Source: Chthoniobacter sp. (GTDB lineage Bacteria > Verrucomicrobiota > Verrucomicrobiia > Chthoniobacterales > Chthoniobacteraceae). From it: 32,687 bases of DNA. The position numbers and the translations under genes were made by a program. The notes beneath the pieces are model-generated. The model had not been told where the DNA came from, ran no database searches, and worked only from the letters and a program-made list of their open reading frames with translations. This document shows positions 1 through 7,540 of this stretch, one piece after another. Within the stretch, counting starts at the first letter, position 1, and every line of letters begins with the position of its first letter. Location of the stretch: the NCBI GenBank assembly GCA_028293645.1, contig JAQGOK010000131.1, forward strand, positions 1-32,687. Direction: 5' to 3'.

Positions 1-312
1 CAGGAAAATTAGGCAGGCTGCAAGCAACCCACTCGTTCAGTGTCCGTTGCGTAACAAGGAGCGCCAGCGTGTCGCCATCTCGATCACGCGAAGGCCCTAT
101 GTGTCGCATAATAGAACGCAGCCGGAAAGCCGCTGTAGGTGACTGCCAGCCCTTCATCGAATGTTTTCTCTGTAAAACCGCTGGAGCTCACCTCAAAGGA
201 CGCGTGGCATAAGCACGGCATGTCGGTTGCTAATTTAATAATCAGCCGAATGTTGATCCCTCTGACTGAATAGCCCTTCCCGTAACGCGTCCCACTCGCG
301 GCTCTCATAGTT
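1..312. other. No supported gene at left edge
   Basis: I see no recognisable gene here. A 74-codon minus-strand frame (84-308) and a minus-strand frame open from an ATG at 109 to the window edge exist, but neither product resembles a family I know and they overlap each other. The stretch looks somewhat less GC-rich than the genes around it. It contains the upstream region of the TPR gene that starts at 313. No convincing promoter boxes or RNA gene could be read. Confidence 0.4.
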
Positions 313-810
313 ATGCTTTACCTCAAAACTCATCCGAAAACCCAGACGGCCGAAACTCACCGCGCGCTCCGCGCGGTCGATGGATACCTCTTTTTGGGTA
401 TGCCGAAGGAGGCCATGCAGGAACTTGATGGGCTGGGTGACGTCGAAGTGCATTCTTCATCGGTGATGCTCGCGCGGATCCGGGTGCTGCTACACCAGAA
501 GCAATGGAAGAAGGCCGAGGTGCTTTCAGGGCGCGGCGTGAAGCTGCATCCGCATGAGGAGGAGTTCACGGTGCAACGAGTGTTCGCGCTCCATCAACTG
601 AAGGAAGGCGAAGAGGCTTTCAAGGTGTTGCTGTCCGCGCCGGAATGGATTCGGCGCACCGGGATTCTTCACTACAATCTGGCCTGCTATGAGGCGCGGC
701 TCGGTGACATCAAGACCGCCAAGCGGTGCATCGACGCTGCGATCGAGATCAACGGAGCGATCAAAAAGAACGCGCGGACTGATCCGGACCTCGCCGGGCT
801 TTGGAACTGA
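313..810 (+). CDS. TPR-repeat protein
   Basis: A 165-residue soluble protein with no signal peptide or membrane segment. It is made of helical hairpins of tetratricopeptide type. The helix starting HRALRAVDGYLFLGM, followed by KEAMQELDGL, is one repeat; a region near residues 55-85 (ARIRVLLHQKQWKKAEVL) is a second; and LHYNLACYEARLGDIKTA followed by a helix near residues 120-147 is the third and clearest. TPR proteins are scaffolds for protein contacts, so no reaction can be assigned. The ATG at 313 keeps the first repeat intact; a later ATG at the GMPKEAM segment would cut it. The gene stands alone on the plus strand and converges on rfbD, with only 9 bases between the stop codons. The partner is unknown. 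Confidence 0.8.
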   Translation: MLYLKTHPKTQTAETHRALRAVDGYLFLGMPKEAMQELDGLGDVEVHSSSVMLARIRVLLHQKQWKKAEVLSGRGVKLHPHEEEFTVQRVFALHQLKEGEEAFKVLLSAPEWIRRTGILHYNLACYEARLGDIKTAKRCIDAAIEINGAIKKNARTDPDLAGLWN

Positions 811-819
811 CCCTTGGGC

Positions 820-1707
820 TCAGCGGTGCCGGGGCGCCCACTCCGTCTCGACATAGTCGGCGACGGCGTCCTGCCATGAGCGCGGAGACGTGCCGGTCAG
901 TTGGGTCAGCTTGGACGTAGCCATCGCGGTATAAACGGGCCGCTTGGCGATGAACGCGGTGAGTTCCACCATCCGTTGAGGTAAAACGGTCTGGGTCCGC
1001 AACGGCACGCCGGCCTCAGCGGCGCGATCGAGCGCGAACTGGCCATATTCCTGCCAGGTGCAGGCGCCGGCGTTGCACAAATGCACGACTCCGCCGGCAG
1101 CGTTCGGCTCGAGCAAAGGACGCAAGAGCTTTGCTGCATCGAGCGTGTAAGTAGGGACGGCGGTCTTGTCGGCGATCGCCTGCGCAATGTCGTGTTCCAG
1201 CGCGCGCTTGAGGATCTGATCCACAAAGCTCGGCCGATCGGGTCCAAAGACCCACGAGACGCGGACTGCCAAATGGCTCGCCAAAACTGCATGCAGTTCC
1301 GTCTCTCCCCGAAGTTTCGAGGCGCCGTAAACGCTGATTGGGAGCGCCTCGTCTTCCTCTCGATATGCCTCCGTCTTCTGTCCATCGAACACGTAGTCCG
1401 TGCTGATGTGCACGCAACGAGCGCCTTTGGCGTTGCAAGCCTCCGCAATCACGCGCACTGCGTCCCCATTGATCCGGAACGCTTCTTCTTCGTGCGTTTC
1501 GCAGTAGTCCACATTCGTGAGAGCTGCGCAATTGACGACCACGTCGAACTGCAACGGCTCAAGCGTCTCGCGAATCCGCGGCAGATTGCCGATGTCGAGT
1601 TGCTGCCTATTTAGGCCGATCACCTGATCGCCCGCGGCCTGCCATTCACGCACCAGCGCCGCGCCGAGGCGACCGCCACTGCCTAGAACCAGAATCCGGC
1701 GAGGCAT
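820..1707 (-). CDS. rfbD: dTDP-4-dehydrorhamnose reductase
   Basis: A 295-residue short-chain dehydrogenase of the RmlD family, which reduces dTDP-4-dehydro-L-rhamnose to dTDP-L-rhamnose with NAD(P)H in the cytoplasm. This is the last step in making the rhamnose donor for surface polysaccharides. Visible marks are the Rossmann glycine motif GSGGRLG at residues 9-15, the segment STDYVFDG, and the catalytic YGASK (YxxxK). The frame is open far upstream, but that part is the rfbB coding region read in another frame. The ATG at 1707 was chosen because it puts the Rossmann strand at the N-terminus and lies 2 bases after the rfbB stop, which suggests translational coupling. The two genes form an operon; rfbA and rfbC are not in the window. 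Confidence 0.95.
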   Translation of the reverse strand: MPRRILVLGSGGRLGAALVREWQAAGDQVIGLNRQQLDIGNLPRIRETLEPLQFDVVVNCAALTNVDYCETHEEEAFRINGDAVRVIAEACNAKGARCVHISTDYVFDGQKTEAYREEDEALPISVYGASKLRGETELHAVLASHLAVRVSWVFGPDRPSFVDQILKRALEHDIAQAIADKTAVPTYTLDAAKLLRPLLEPNAAGGVVHLCNAGACTWQEYGQFALDRAAEAGVPLRTQTVLPQRMVELTAFIAKRPVYTAMATSKLTQLTGTSPRSWQDAVADYVETEWAPRHR

Positions 1708-1709
1708 CT

Positions 1710-2687
1710 TCAGCGCTTGAGCAGCGGCTCCCACCAGGCGCGGTTCGCCACATACCAGTCGATGGTCTCGCGAATGCCCTGCTCGTGCTTGTGGCGCGGC
1801 TTCCACTTCAGCTCGCGATGCGCTTTGGATGAATCGATGGCGTAGCGGCGATCGTGGCCGAGTCGGTCTGGCACATACTTGATCAGCGACTCCGGCTTGC
1901 CCAACTGCGCGAGAATCATCCGAACGACGTCGATGTTCCGCATCTCGCCATCGCTGCCCACGTTGTAAACCTCGCCCGGCTTCCCTTCGAGCAGCGCAGC
2001 GAAGATCGCAGCGCAGTGATCTTCCACATGGATCCAATCGCGGACGTTCAAGCCATCGCCATAGACCGGCAGCGGTTTATCCGAGAGCGCGTTGATGATC
2101 ATCAACGGGATCAGCTTCTCCGGGAATTGGTAGGGGCCGTAGTTGTTCGAGCAACGCGTGATCACGACTTCCTGGCCGTAGGTGTGATGAGTGGCGAGTG
2201 CGAGCAGGTCTGCGGAGGCTTTGCTCGCGCTGTAGGGCGAACTTGGCTGGATCGGTGACGTCTCGGAAAACAGTCCTTCCGGCCCAAGTGAACCATAGAC
2301 TTCGTCCGTAGAGACTTGCAGGAAGCGACGAACACCGTGACGCCGTGCTGTATCCAGCAACGTCGCCGTCCCAACGATGTTGGTGTGGATGAAATCGCCC
2401 GGCGAATCGATCGAGCGATCCACGTGAGATTCCGCGGCGAAATTGATCACCGCGTAAAACTGGTGCTTCGTGAAAAGCGCCGTCATCCGCTCCTGATCGG
2501 AGATATCCGCGTGGTAGAAATCGTAGCGTTCTCCGTAGGTCTCGGGCACGCCGGCCAGGTTCTGGATGTTGCCGGCGTAAGTCAGGGAATCGACATTGGT
2601 GAGCAGTGCCGGCCCGTAATGTTCGAGCACGTAACGGATGAAATTGCTGCCGATAAAGCCGCAGCCGCCGGTTACGAGGAGTCGCAT
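1710..2687 (-). CDS. rfbB: dTDP-glucose 4,6-dehydratase
   Basis: A 325-residue extended SDR enzyme of the RmlB family. It oxidises, dehydrates and re-reduces dTDP-glucose to give dTDP-4-dehydro-6-deoxyglucose, the second step of dTDP-rhamnose synthesis. The sequence shows the NAD-binding GGCGFIG at residues 7-13, STDEVYG at 126-132 with the Asp-Glu pair that acts as acid and base, and the catalytic YSASK (Tyr152, Lys156). Length fits the family (about 320-360). The ATG at 2687 places MRLLVTGG directly at the N-terminus. It is the first gene of the rfbB-rfbD pair and is transcribed divergently from the DUF485/acetate symporter genes across a 110-base gap. It probably supplies rhamnose for the polysaccharide cluster at 4961-9897. 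Confidence 0.97.
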   Translation of the reverse strand: MRLLVTGGCGFIGSNFIRYVLEHYGPALLTNVDSLTYAGNIQNLAGVPETYGERYDFYHADISDQERMTALFTKHQFYAVINFAAESHVDRSIDSPGDFIHTNIVGTATLLDTARRHGVRRFLQVSTDEVYGSLGPEGLFSETSPIQPSSPYSASKASADLLALATHHTYGQEVVITRCSNNYGPYQFPEKLIPLMIINALSDKPLPVYGDGLNVRDWIHVEDHCAAIFAALLEGKPGEVYNVGSDGEMRNIDVVRMILAQLGKPESLIKYVPDRLGHDRRYAIDSSKAHRELKWKPRHKHEQGIRETIDWYVANRAWWEPLLKR

Positions 2688-2797
2688 GAGGGCGCGCTTT
2701 CTAGCAGCGGAGAGCTTGGTGCGCCACGGAGAAATGACGTCCGGTTTGTGCGCTTAAAGCCTTGCCGCGGAACTCGCCGCCGCTAGCCTCGCCGCCC
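2688..2797. promoter_or_regulatory. Divergent promoter region, rfbB / yjcH-actP
   Basis: This 110-base gap separates two divergent transcription units, so both promoters must lie in it or in the gene ends. I could not read convincing -35/-10 boxes or an operator on either strand. The call rests on gene orientation only. Confidence 0.45.
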
Positions 2798-3214
2798 ATG
2801 AGTCCCCAGCCTCCAGGCGATCTCACTCCGGAATCCGCAGCGCCCACCGACATCGCGCCACTCGGGCGCGGCCCACTCAAACCCGAGCACGAAAAGACGG
2901 CTGGCGAGGACGGCACTCCGGTGAATTGGGACGAGATCGCGGCCGATGCGGATTTCAAGCAACTGCTCGCGGCCAAGGTGACCTTCATTGTGCCGGCGAC
3001 GGTCTTCTTCGTAATCTACTACTTCGCGCTGCCGTTTCTCGTCGGCTACCATCCTGAGCTGATGATGAAGAAGGTGTGGGGCGAGATGAACTGGGCGTAT
3101 CTCTTTGCCCTCTCGCAGTTCTTCATGGCGTGGATCGTGGCCGCTTTTTACGTCGTCGTGGCGGCGGGCTGGGATCGCAAAGCTGCCGCGCTGCTCGCCA
3201 AGTACAAGCACTAA
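2798..3214 (+). CDS. DUF485 inner-membrane protein (YjcH family)
   Basis: A 138-residue membrane protein. The first 45 or so residues are Pro-rich and probably disordered. Then follow WDEIAADADFKQLLAAK, a first membrane helix (residues about 65-86, containing FIVPATVFFVIYYFALPF) and a second (residues about 101-121, containing FALSQFFMAWIVAAFYVVV), ending in a basic tail. This is the DUF485 layout seen in E. coli YjcH, which is about 104 residues, so the N-terminal extension is extra. In many genomes this gene sits directly before actP, as here with a 6-base gap, and it may assist the symporter, though its role is not settled. The ATG at 2798 was preferred to a TTG at 2762 in the same frame. 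Confidence 0.88.
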   Translation: MSPQPPGDLTPESAAPTDIAPLGRGPLKPEHEKTAGEDGTPVNWDEIAADADFKQLLAAKVTFIVPATVFFVIYYFALPFLVGYHPELMMKKVWGEMNWAYLFALSQFFMAWIVAAFYVVVAAGWDRKAAALLAKYKH

Positions 3215-3220
3215 TCGGCC

Positions 3221-4813
3221 ATGATGATTTCTTTCCTCGCGCAGGTCGCGCCCGCTGCGCCCAAGCAGAGCAACACGGCGCTTTTCATGTTCCTCGCGTT
3301 CGTCGCGGCGACGCTGGTGATCACCTATTTCAGCGCGAAGAAGTCGAGCGGATCGAGCGCTTACTTCGCCGCGGGCCGCCGCATCACGGGCTGGCAAAAC
3401 GGCCTGGCCGTCGCGGGCGATTACATGAGCGCGGCGAGCTTCCTCGGCATCGCGGGCATGATCGCCTTCAACGGCTACGACGGCTTCATGTATTCGGTCG
3501 GCTTCCTCGTGGCTTACCTGACTGTTCTGCTGATCGTCGCCGAGCCGCTCCGTAACGCCGGCAAATACACCATGGCCGACGTGCTCGCCTACCGGCTCAA
3601 GCCGCGCCCGGTGCGCGCGGCGGCTTCGCTTTCGACGCTCACCGTTTCCATCTTCTACATGATCGCGCAGATGGTCGGCGCCGGGACGCTCGTGCGGCAA
3701 CTCCTGCCCGGCGTGAGCTACGAGGCCGCGGTAATCGGCGTTGGAGTGCTGATGGTTGTGTATGTGGTTTTCGGGGGAATGCTGGCGACGACCTGGGTGC
3801 AAATCATCAAGGCCGTGCTGCTCATGAGCGCCAGCTTCTTCCTGAGCATTCTGGTGATGGCGAAGTTCGACTTCAGCATCACGAACTTCATGGAAGCGGT
3901 CAGCCACGTGACTTTCACCGGCAAAGACGGCGCCTCAGTCACCCAGAATTTCCTTACCCCCGGGCTGCTCTTCAAAAACCCGCTGGATCAAATCTCGCTC
4001 GGGTTGGCGCTGGTTTTCGGGACGGCCGGGCTGCCGCACATTTTGATCCGCTTCTACACGGTTCCCGACGCGAAGACCGCGCGGGCCAGCGTGGTCTGGG
4101 CGATGATCCTGATCGGCCTCTTCTACATCATGACCACGTTTTTCGGCTTCGGCGCGGCGACGCTGCTGGGCCCGGATTACTTGAAGGTGAACGGTGGAAC
4201 CAACATGGCCGCGCCGGAGCTGGCCCGCTTCCTCGGCGGCGAATGGTTCTTCGCTTTCATCAGCGCCGTCGCCTTCGCCACGATCCTCGCGGTCGTCGCC
4301 GGCCTCACGATCAGCGCCAGCACCAGCTTTGCGCACGACTTCTTCACGAACGTCATCCATCACGGCAAGGAACATCGTCCGGGCGAAGAAGTGCGCGTCG
4401 CGCGCATTACCGCCTTCGTCGTCGGCGCGCTGGCGATCGTCATCGCCATCGTCCTCGGCCCCACGGTCAACGTGGCGTTCCTCGTCGGACTTGCCTTTGC
4501 CGTTGCCGCGAGCGCGAACCTCCCCGTGATCCTCTTCTCAATCTTCTGGAAGCGCTTCAACACGTCCGGCGCAGTGTGGGGCCTCAGCGTGGGTCTTGCC
4601 TCCAGCATCGGACTCATCCTGATCAGCCCGGACTTCATGAAGAACCCGCTCTTCCCGCTGAAGAATCCGGCCATCCTCAGCATCCCGCTTGGCTTTATCG
4701 GCGCATGGCTCGGCACGCTGCTCAGCCACGAGCCGGAATCTGCGGAGAAGTTTACCGAGTTGACGGTTCGCGCGAATACTGGCCTTGGCGCGGAGAAGGC
4801 TACGGCGCATTAG
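3221..4813 (+). CDS. actP: Acetate/cation symporter (SSS family)
   Basis: A 530-residue multi-spanning transporter of the sodium:solute symporter family, closest in pattern to ActP, which takes up acetate with a cation. About 13 hydrophobic segments run from residue 20 to 505. The conserved early segments are present: a segment ending [19 protein letters not shown], then [20 protein letters not shown], then [19 protein letters not shown]. The pairing with an upstream DUF485 gene 6 bases away supports the acetate assignment over proline or pantothenate symporters. The N-terminus ([17 protein letters not shown]) could be read as a short signal or as the first periplasmic segment. Substrate specificity is inferred from family and context. 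Confidence 0.92.
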   Translation: MMISFLAQVAPAAPKQSNTALFMFLAFVAATLVITYFSAKKSSGSSAYFAAGRRITGWQNGLAVAGDYMSAASFLGIAGMIAFNGYDGFMYSVGFLVAYLTVLLIVAEPLRNAGKYTMADVLAYRLKPRPVRAAASLSTLTVSIFYMIAQMVGAGTLVRQLLPGVSYEAAVIGVGVLMVVYVVFGGMLATTWVQIIKAVLLMSASFFLSILVMAKFDFSITNFMEAVSHVTFTGKDGASVTQNFLTPGLLFKNPLDQISLGLALVFGTAGLPHILIRFYTVPDAKTARASVVWAMILIGLFYIMTTFFGFGAATLLGPDYLKVNGGTNMAAPELARFLGGEWFFAFISAVAFATILAVVAGLTISASTSFAHDFFTNVIHHGKEHRPGEEVRVARITAFVVGALAIVIAIVLGPTVNVAFLVGLAFAVAASANLPVILFSIFWKRFNTSGAVWGLSVGLASSIGLILISPDFMKNPLFPLKNPAILSIPLGFIGAWLGTLLSHEPESAEKFTELTVRANTGLGAEKATAH

Positions 4814-4820
4814 GCGCGGT

Positions 4821-4952
4821 TTGAGCAACTTCTGGAAAGCGCTCGGTATTGCGCTGATCGCCTACGGGGCGGCGTTGCTGTGCCCGAGTCTTTTGAGCCC
4901 AACTTCCGTGCAAATTGCAGCGGGAGGGGCCGGTGCTCGCCGGCCACTTTGA
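4821..4952 (+). CDS. Possible 43-residue small membrane protein
   Basis: This short reading frame begins with TTG 7 bases after the actP stop and ends 8 bases before the glycosyltransferase ATG, so it fills the gap almost exactly. The product would begin with SNFWKALGIALIAYGAALL, a single membrane helix, followed by a Gly/Ala-rich tail. There is a weak AGG before the start and no ATG. No family is recognised. It may be a real small membrane protein of the polysaccharide cluster or only a chance frame. The good fit into the gap is the main argument. Confidence 0.35.
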   Translation: MSNFWKALGIALIAYGAALLCPSLLSPTSVQIAAGGAGARRPL

Positions 4953-4960
4953 TCGAGCGC

Positions 4961-6049
4961 ATGCGGTTTCTCTTCCTCAATCAGTACTTCCCACCGGACC
5001 CTGCGCCGACGGGCGTGCTGTTGCGTGAGCTGGGAGACGAATTGCAGCGACTTGGCCACCAGGTCGAATACGTCGCGGCGCGCCAAAGTTATCGAGCAGG
5101 GCAGGGGAAACGCGGGCGCGCTCGCCGTGAACTGGCGGCGCTCGGGCGAATGCTTATCGCCGGACTCCGAGCGCGGCGTGCTGACGTCGTGATTTCCGCG
5201 AGCTCTCCCCCATGTCTCCTGGTGGTCGCGATGTTGGTTGCGTTGCGCCACCGGGCGCTCCCCGTGCATTGGATCATGGACCTCTACCCGGAAATCGCGG
5301 TGGCGCTGGGCGAGCTTCGGCCGGGCACACTCGCGGCCGCGATTCGCCGGCTGATGGCGTGGTGTTATCGAAAGTGCGAGCACGTGCTCGTGCTGGATGA
5401 AGATATGGCGGATCGGGTCCGCGTGCATGGCGTGGCGCCGACGGTCATCCGCCCGTGGGTTTTCGCCTCGGTGCTTTCGCAGATTCCCACGACGCCGATG
5501 GTTCCCGCGGTCCCATGGACGTGGCTGTATTCGGGGAACCTCGGTCGCGCACACGAATGGGAAACATTGCTGGAAGCGCAGGCGCTTCTCGAACAGCGCG
5601 GGACGCAGATTCGGCTGCTCTTTCAAGGCGGCGGTCCGTCCCGGCCTCAAGCCGAAGCGCGCGCCCGCGAGCTCGGGCTCAGGAACGTCGAATGGACGGG
5701 GTACGTGGATGAGGCAGAGCTGCCGACTTCCTTGCTCCGCGCCGAGGCGCTCGTGGTCTCGGAACTGCGCATCGTGCAGGGGCTGCTCTGGCCGAGCAAA
5801 CTGGGTCTCATTTTGGGCCTGCCTCGGCGCATCGTCTGGGTGGGTCCGACCAATGGTGCCGTCGCGCGTCTGCTCCGCGAAATTCCGCATGCCGGATTGT
5901 TCGAGCCCGGCGCAGCGCTCGCGCTCGCGGACTGGCTCGAAACGCGATGGCAAGACTCCGACCGGCCAATTCGTGCAGCCCTGGACCCCGCGACACATCG
6001 GAGCGAGTCGCTCGCAAAGTGGTGCGAGTTGCTGGCGGTTCGATCATGA
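4961..6049 (+). CDS. Glycosyltransferase, GT4 type (WcaI/WbuB-like)
   Basis: A 362-residue GT-B glycosyltransferase that should transfer a sugar from a nucleotide donor to a growing polysaccharide on the cytoplasmic face. The N-terminal domain opens with MRFLFLNQYFPPDPAPTG, typical of WcaI/WbuB-like enzymes, and carries a hydrophobic membrane-associating stretch (LLVVAMLVALRH) followed by the conserved WIMDLYPE. The second domain starts near WLYSGNLGRAHEWETLL, followed by LLFQGGGPSR and VEWTGYVDEAELP, the donor-site region. The frame is open upstream to a GTG at 4880, but the ATG at 4961 gives the standard N-terminus. The sugar and acceptor cannot be deduced. The stop codon overlaps the ATG of a 26-codon frame by ATGA. 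Confidence 0.88.
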   Translation: MRFLFLNQYFPPDPAPTGVLLRELGDELQRLGHQVEYVAARQSYRAGQGKRGRARRELAALGRMLIAGLRARRADVVISASSPPCLLVVAMLVALRHRALPVHWIMDLYPEIAVALGELRPGTLAAAIRRLMAWCYRKCEHVLVLDEDMADRVRVHGVAPTVIRPWVFASVLSQIPTTPMVPAVPWTWLYSGNLGRAHEWETLLEAQALLEQRGTQIRLLFQGGGPSRPQAEARARELGLRNVEWTGYVDEAELPTSLLRAEALVVSELRIVQGLLWPSKLGLILGLPRRIVWVGPTNGAVARLLREIPHAGLFEPGAALALADWLETRWQDSDRPIRAALDPATHRSESLAKWCELLAVRS

Positions 6050-6126
6050 CCAACCACGCTCGGTCGGCTTGCGGCGCGCGGCCCGTCCATGGCACCTTGC
6101 CTGCTTCGATGTGCGACCTCACATGA
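6046..6126 (+). CDS. Possible 26-residue leader or relay ORF
   Basis: A short frame of 26 codons starting MTNHARSACGARPVHG. Its ATG overlaps the glycosyltransferase stop codon (ATGA), and its own stop overlaps the ATG of the next short frame in the same way. No family or domain is visible and the composition is not that of a membrane protein. It may only keep ribosomes moving towards the downstream gene, may be the relic of a lost gene, or may be chance. Confidence 0.25.
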   Translation: MTNHARSACGARPVHGTLPASMCDLT

Positions 6127-6185
6127 GCCTTTCTCTACTGATGCTCGGCTGCGCGCGTGAAGGACACATTGCGCCGCAGCCATGA
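6123..6185 (+). CDS. Possible 20-residue leader or relay ORF
   Basis: Twenty codons reading MSLSLLMLGCAREGHIAPQP. The start overlaps the previous short frame's stop (ATGA) and the stop overlaps the ATG of the WecA-family gene at 6182 (ATGATG). The segment LLMLGC looks like a lipobox, but the peptide is too short for a functional lipoprotein. The chain of overlaps is the only support. Confidence 0.25.
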   Translation: MSLSLLMLGCAREGHIAPQP

Positions 6186-7540
6186 TGTATTCGCTCCTGT
6201 TTCTCGGGCTTGGTTTTCTGATCGCGGTGCTATGCACACCGTGGGTGATCCGGCTTTCCGCCAGCGGCATCGGGCTCGATCACGCGAACGAATCCCGCAA
6301 GCTGCAGACCGAGCCGATCCCTCGCCTCGGCGGCATGCCGCTCATGTTGGCCATTTCGCTCGGCTTGCTGGGGATTCTCATCGGCGAACCAGATCGAGGC
6401 TCCGACTGGCTCCCGGTTTTCACGGGCAGTCTGTTGATGTACGGGCTTGGTTTGTGGGACGACCTCCGGCCGCTCGGCGCTCGGTGGAAGCTCGCGGGAC
6501 AGGTCCTCACGGCCTGCCTCGTTTACAGCATGGGGCTGAGTATCGAGAAGTTCTCGATTCCGGGCTCCGCCGGCAGCATTGACCTCGGCTTCTGGAGCCT
6601 ACCGGTGACAGTGATGTGGCTGATCGCGGTGCCGAATATCGTCAACTTGATCGACGGCTTCGATGGCCTCGCCGCCGGGCTCGGGCTTTGCATGTCGGTG
6701 ACGCTCGCGATCGTCGGTTTGCACAATGAGCAGGTCGCCGTCGCCTGCTACGCCTTCACCATGGCGGGCGCGTTGCTCGGTTTCCTCGTGTTCAACTTTC
6801 CGCCCGCCCGCATCTATCTCGGCGATGGCGGCGCTTATCTCATCGGCTTCACCATCGCGGCGCTTTCGTTGACCAGCTCGAACAAAGGGTCGGTGGCTGC
6901 CGCACTCTTTGTGACGCTCGTCGCCCTCGGAGTGCCGATCCTCGATACCGCATTCGCCCTGCTGCGGCGCGCGGTTCGCGGCTACCCGCTTTTCCACGCC
7001 GACGACGAACACTTCCACCATCGCCTGGAGAAGCTCGGATTCTCCAAGCGCCGCATCCTGGTCGGGATCTACGGTGTGTGCGTGGTGCTCTCGCTGGTCG
7101 GGCTGAGCATCATCTGGAGCCAGGGACGCACGCTGCCGATCGGCATCTGCCTGATCTTCATCCTCGTGCTGTTCGTGCTGCGCTATTTCCACCTGCTACG
7201 CACCTGGGATGATTTCCGTCAGAAATTCGACCGCATCCGGAATCGGCGCCGAAAGGTCGTGCAATACGCGGTGCTTCAGGCGCAGGTGCTCGAGATCGAG
7301 GTGGATCGTTGTGAAACCAGCGGAGAATTCTGGCCGGTCTTTCACCAGACCCTGCGTCGCGTGGGCTTCGTGGAAGCGGGCGAGGTCGAGAATGCGTTGC
7401 AGATCGACGTGAAGTATAACGGGAGCACACCCTGGACGCTGCATGCGCCGAGAACCAAAGGCGCGATCGAAGAATGGCGGCGCATCGCGGAGTGCTTCCG
7501 GCCGGTTTACGTCAAGGCCTTGGCGAAATGGAAATCGTAA
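6182..7540 (+). CDS. WecA/MraY-family glycosyl-1-phosphate transferase
   Basis: A 452-residue polytopic enzyme expected to move a sugar-1-phosphate from a UDP-sugar to undecaprenyl phosphate, priming polysaccharide synthesis at the inner membrane. Family motifs are clear: PIPRLGG (46-51), the Asp pair in LWDDLRPLG (93-94), the loop NLIDGFDGLAAG (155-166), IYLGDGGAYLIGF (211-223), and the His motif HADDEHFHHRL (272-282). Around ten membrane helices end near residue 338. Residues 340-452 form a soluble, basic, alpha/beta-looking extension that E. coli WecA (about 367 residues) lacks; its role is unknown. A second ATG follows directly at 6185. The next gene starts 13 bases before this one ends, indicating coupling. 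Substrate (GlcNAc or other) is not certain. Confidence 0.9.
   Translation: MMYSLLFLGLGFLIAVLCTPWVIRLSASGIGLDHANESRKLQTEPIPRLGGMPLMLAISLGLLGILIGEPDRGSDWLPVFTGSLLMYGLGLWDDLRPLGARWKLAGQVLTACLVYSMGLSIEKFSIPGSAGSIDLGFWSLPVTVMWLIAVPNIVNLIDGFDGLAAGLGLCMSVTLAIVGLHNEQVAVACYAFTMAGALLGFLVFNFPPARIYLGDGGAYLIGFTIAALSLTSSNKGSVAAALFVTLVALGVPILDTAFALLRRAVRGYPLFHADDEHFHHRLEKLGFSKRRILVGIYGVCVVLSLVGLSIIWSQGRTLPIGICLIFILVLFVLRYFHLLRTWDDFRQKFDRIRNRRRKVVQYAVLQAQVLEIEVDRCETSGEFWPVFHQTLRRVGFVEAGEVENALQIDVKYNGSTPWTLHAPRTKGAIEEWRRIAECFRPVYVKALAKWKS

Noticed and set aside
1-109. Minus-strand frame open from an ATG at 109 to the window edge
   Set aside because: Only 36 codons visible with no family resemblance; extension beyond the window cannot be judged.
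84-308. 74-codon minus-strand frame near the left edge
   Set aside because: No recognisable domain, no ribosome site, and it lies in a region with a competing overlapping frame. It could be a relic but cannot be supported.
820-2037. Long form of the rfbD frame starting at 2037
   Set aside because: The first 110 codons lie inside rfbB and give Arg-rich nonsense; the Rossmann fold begins at the ATG at 1707.
2783-3907. 374-codon minus-strand open frame over the DUF485 and actP genes
   Set aside because: Composition is Arg/His/Glu-rich with no domain; it mirrors GC-rich codons of two clear genes on the other strand.
4862-5998. 378-codon minus-strand open frame over the glycosyltransferase
   Set aside because: Antisense shadow of a well-recognised GT4 gene; its product resembles no family and is low-complexity.
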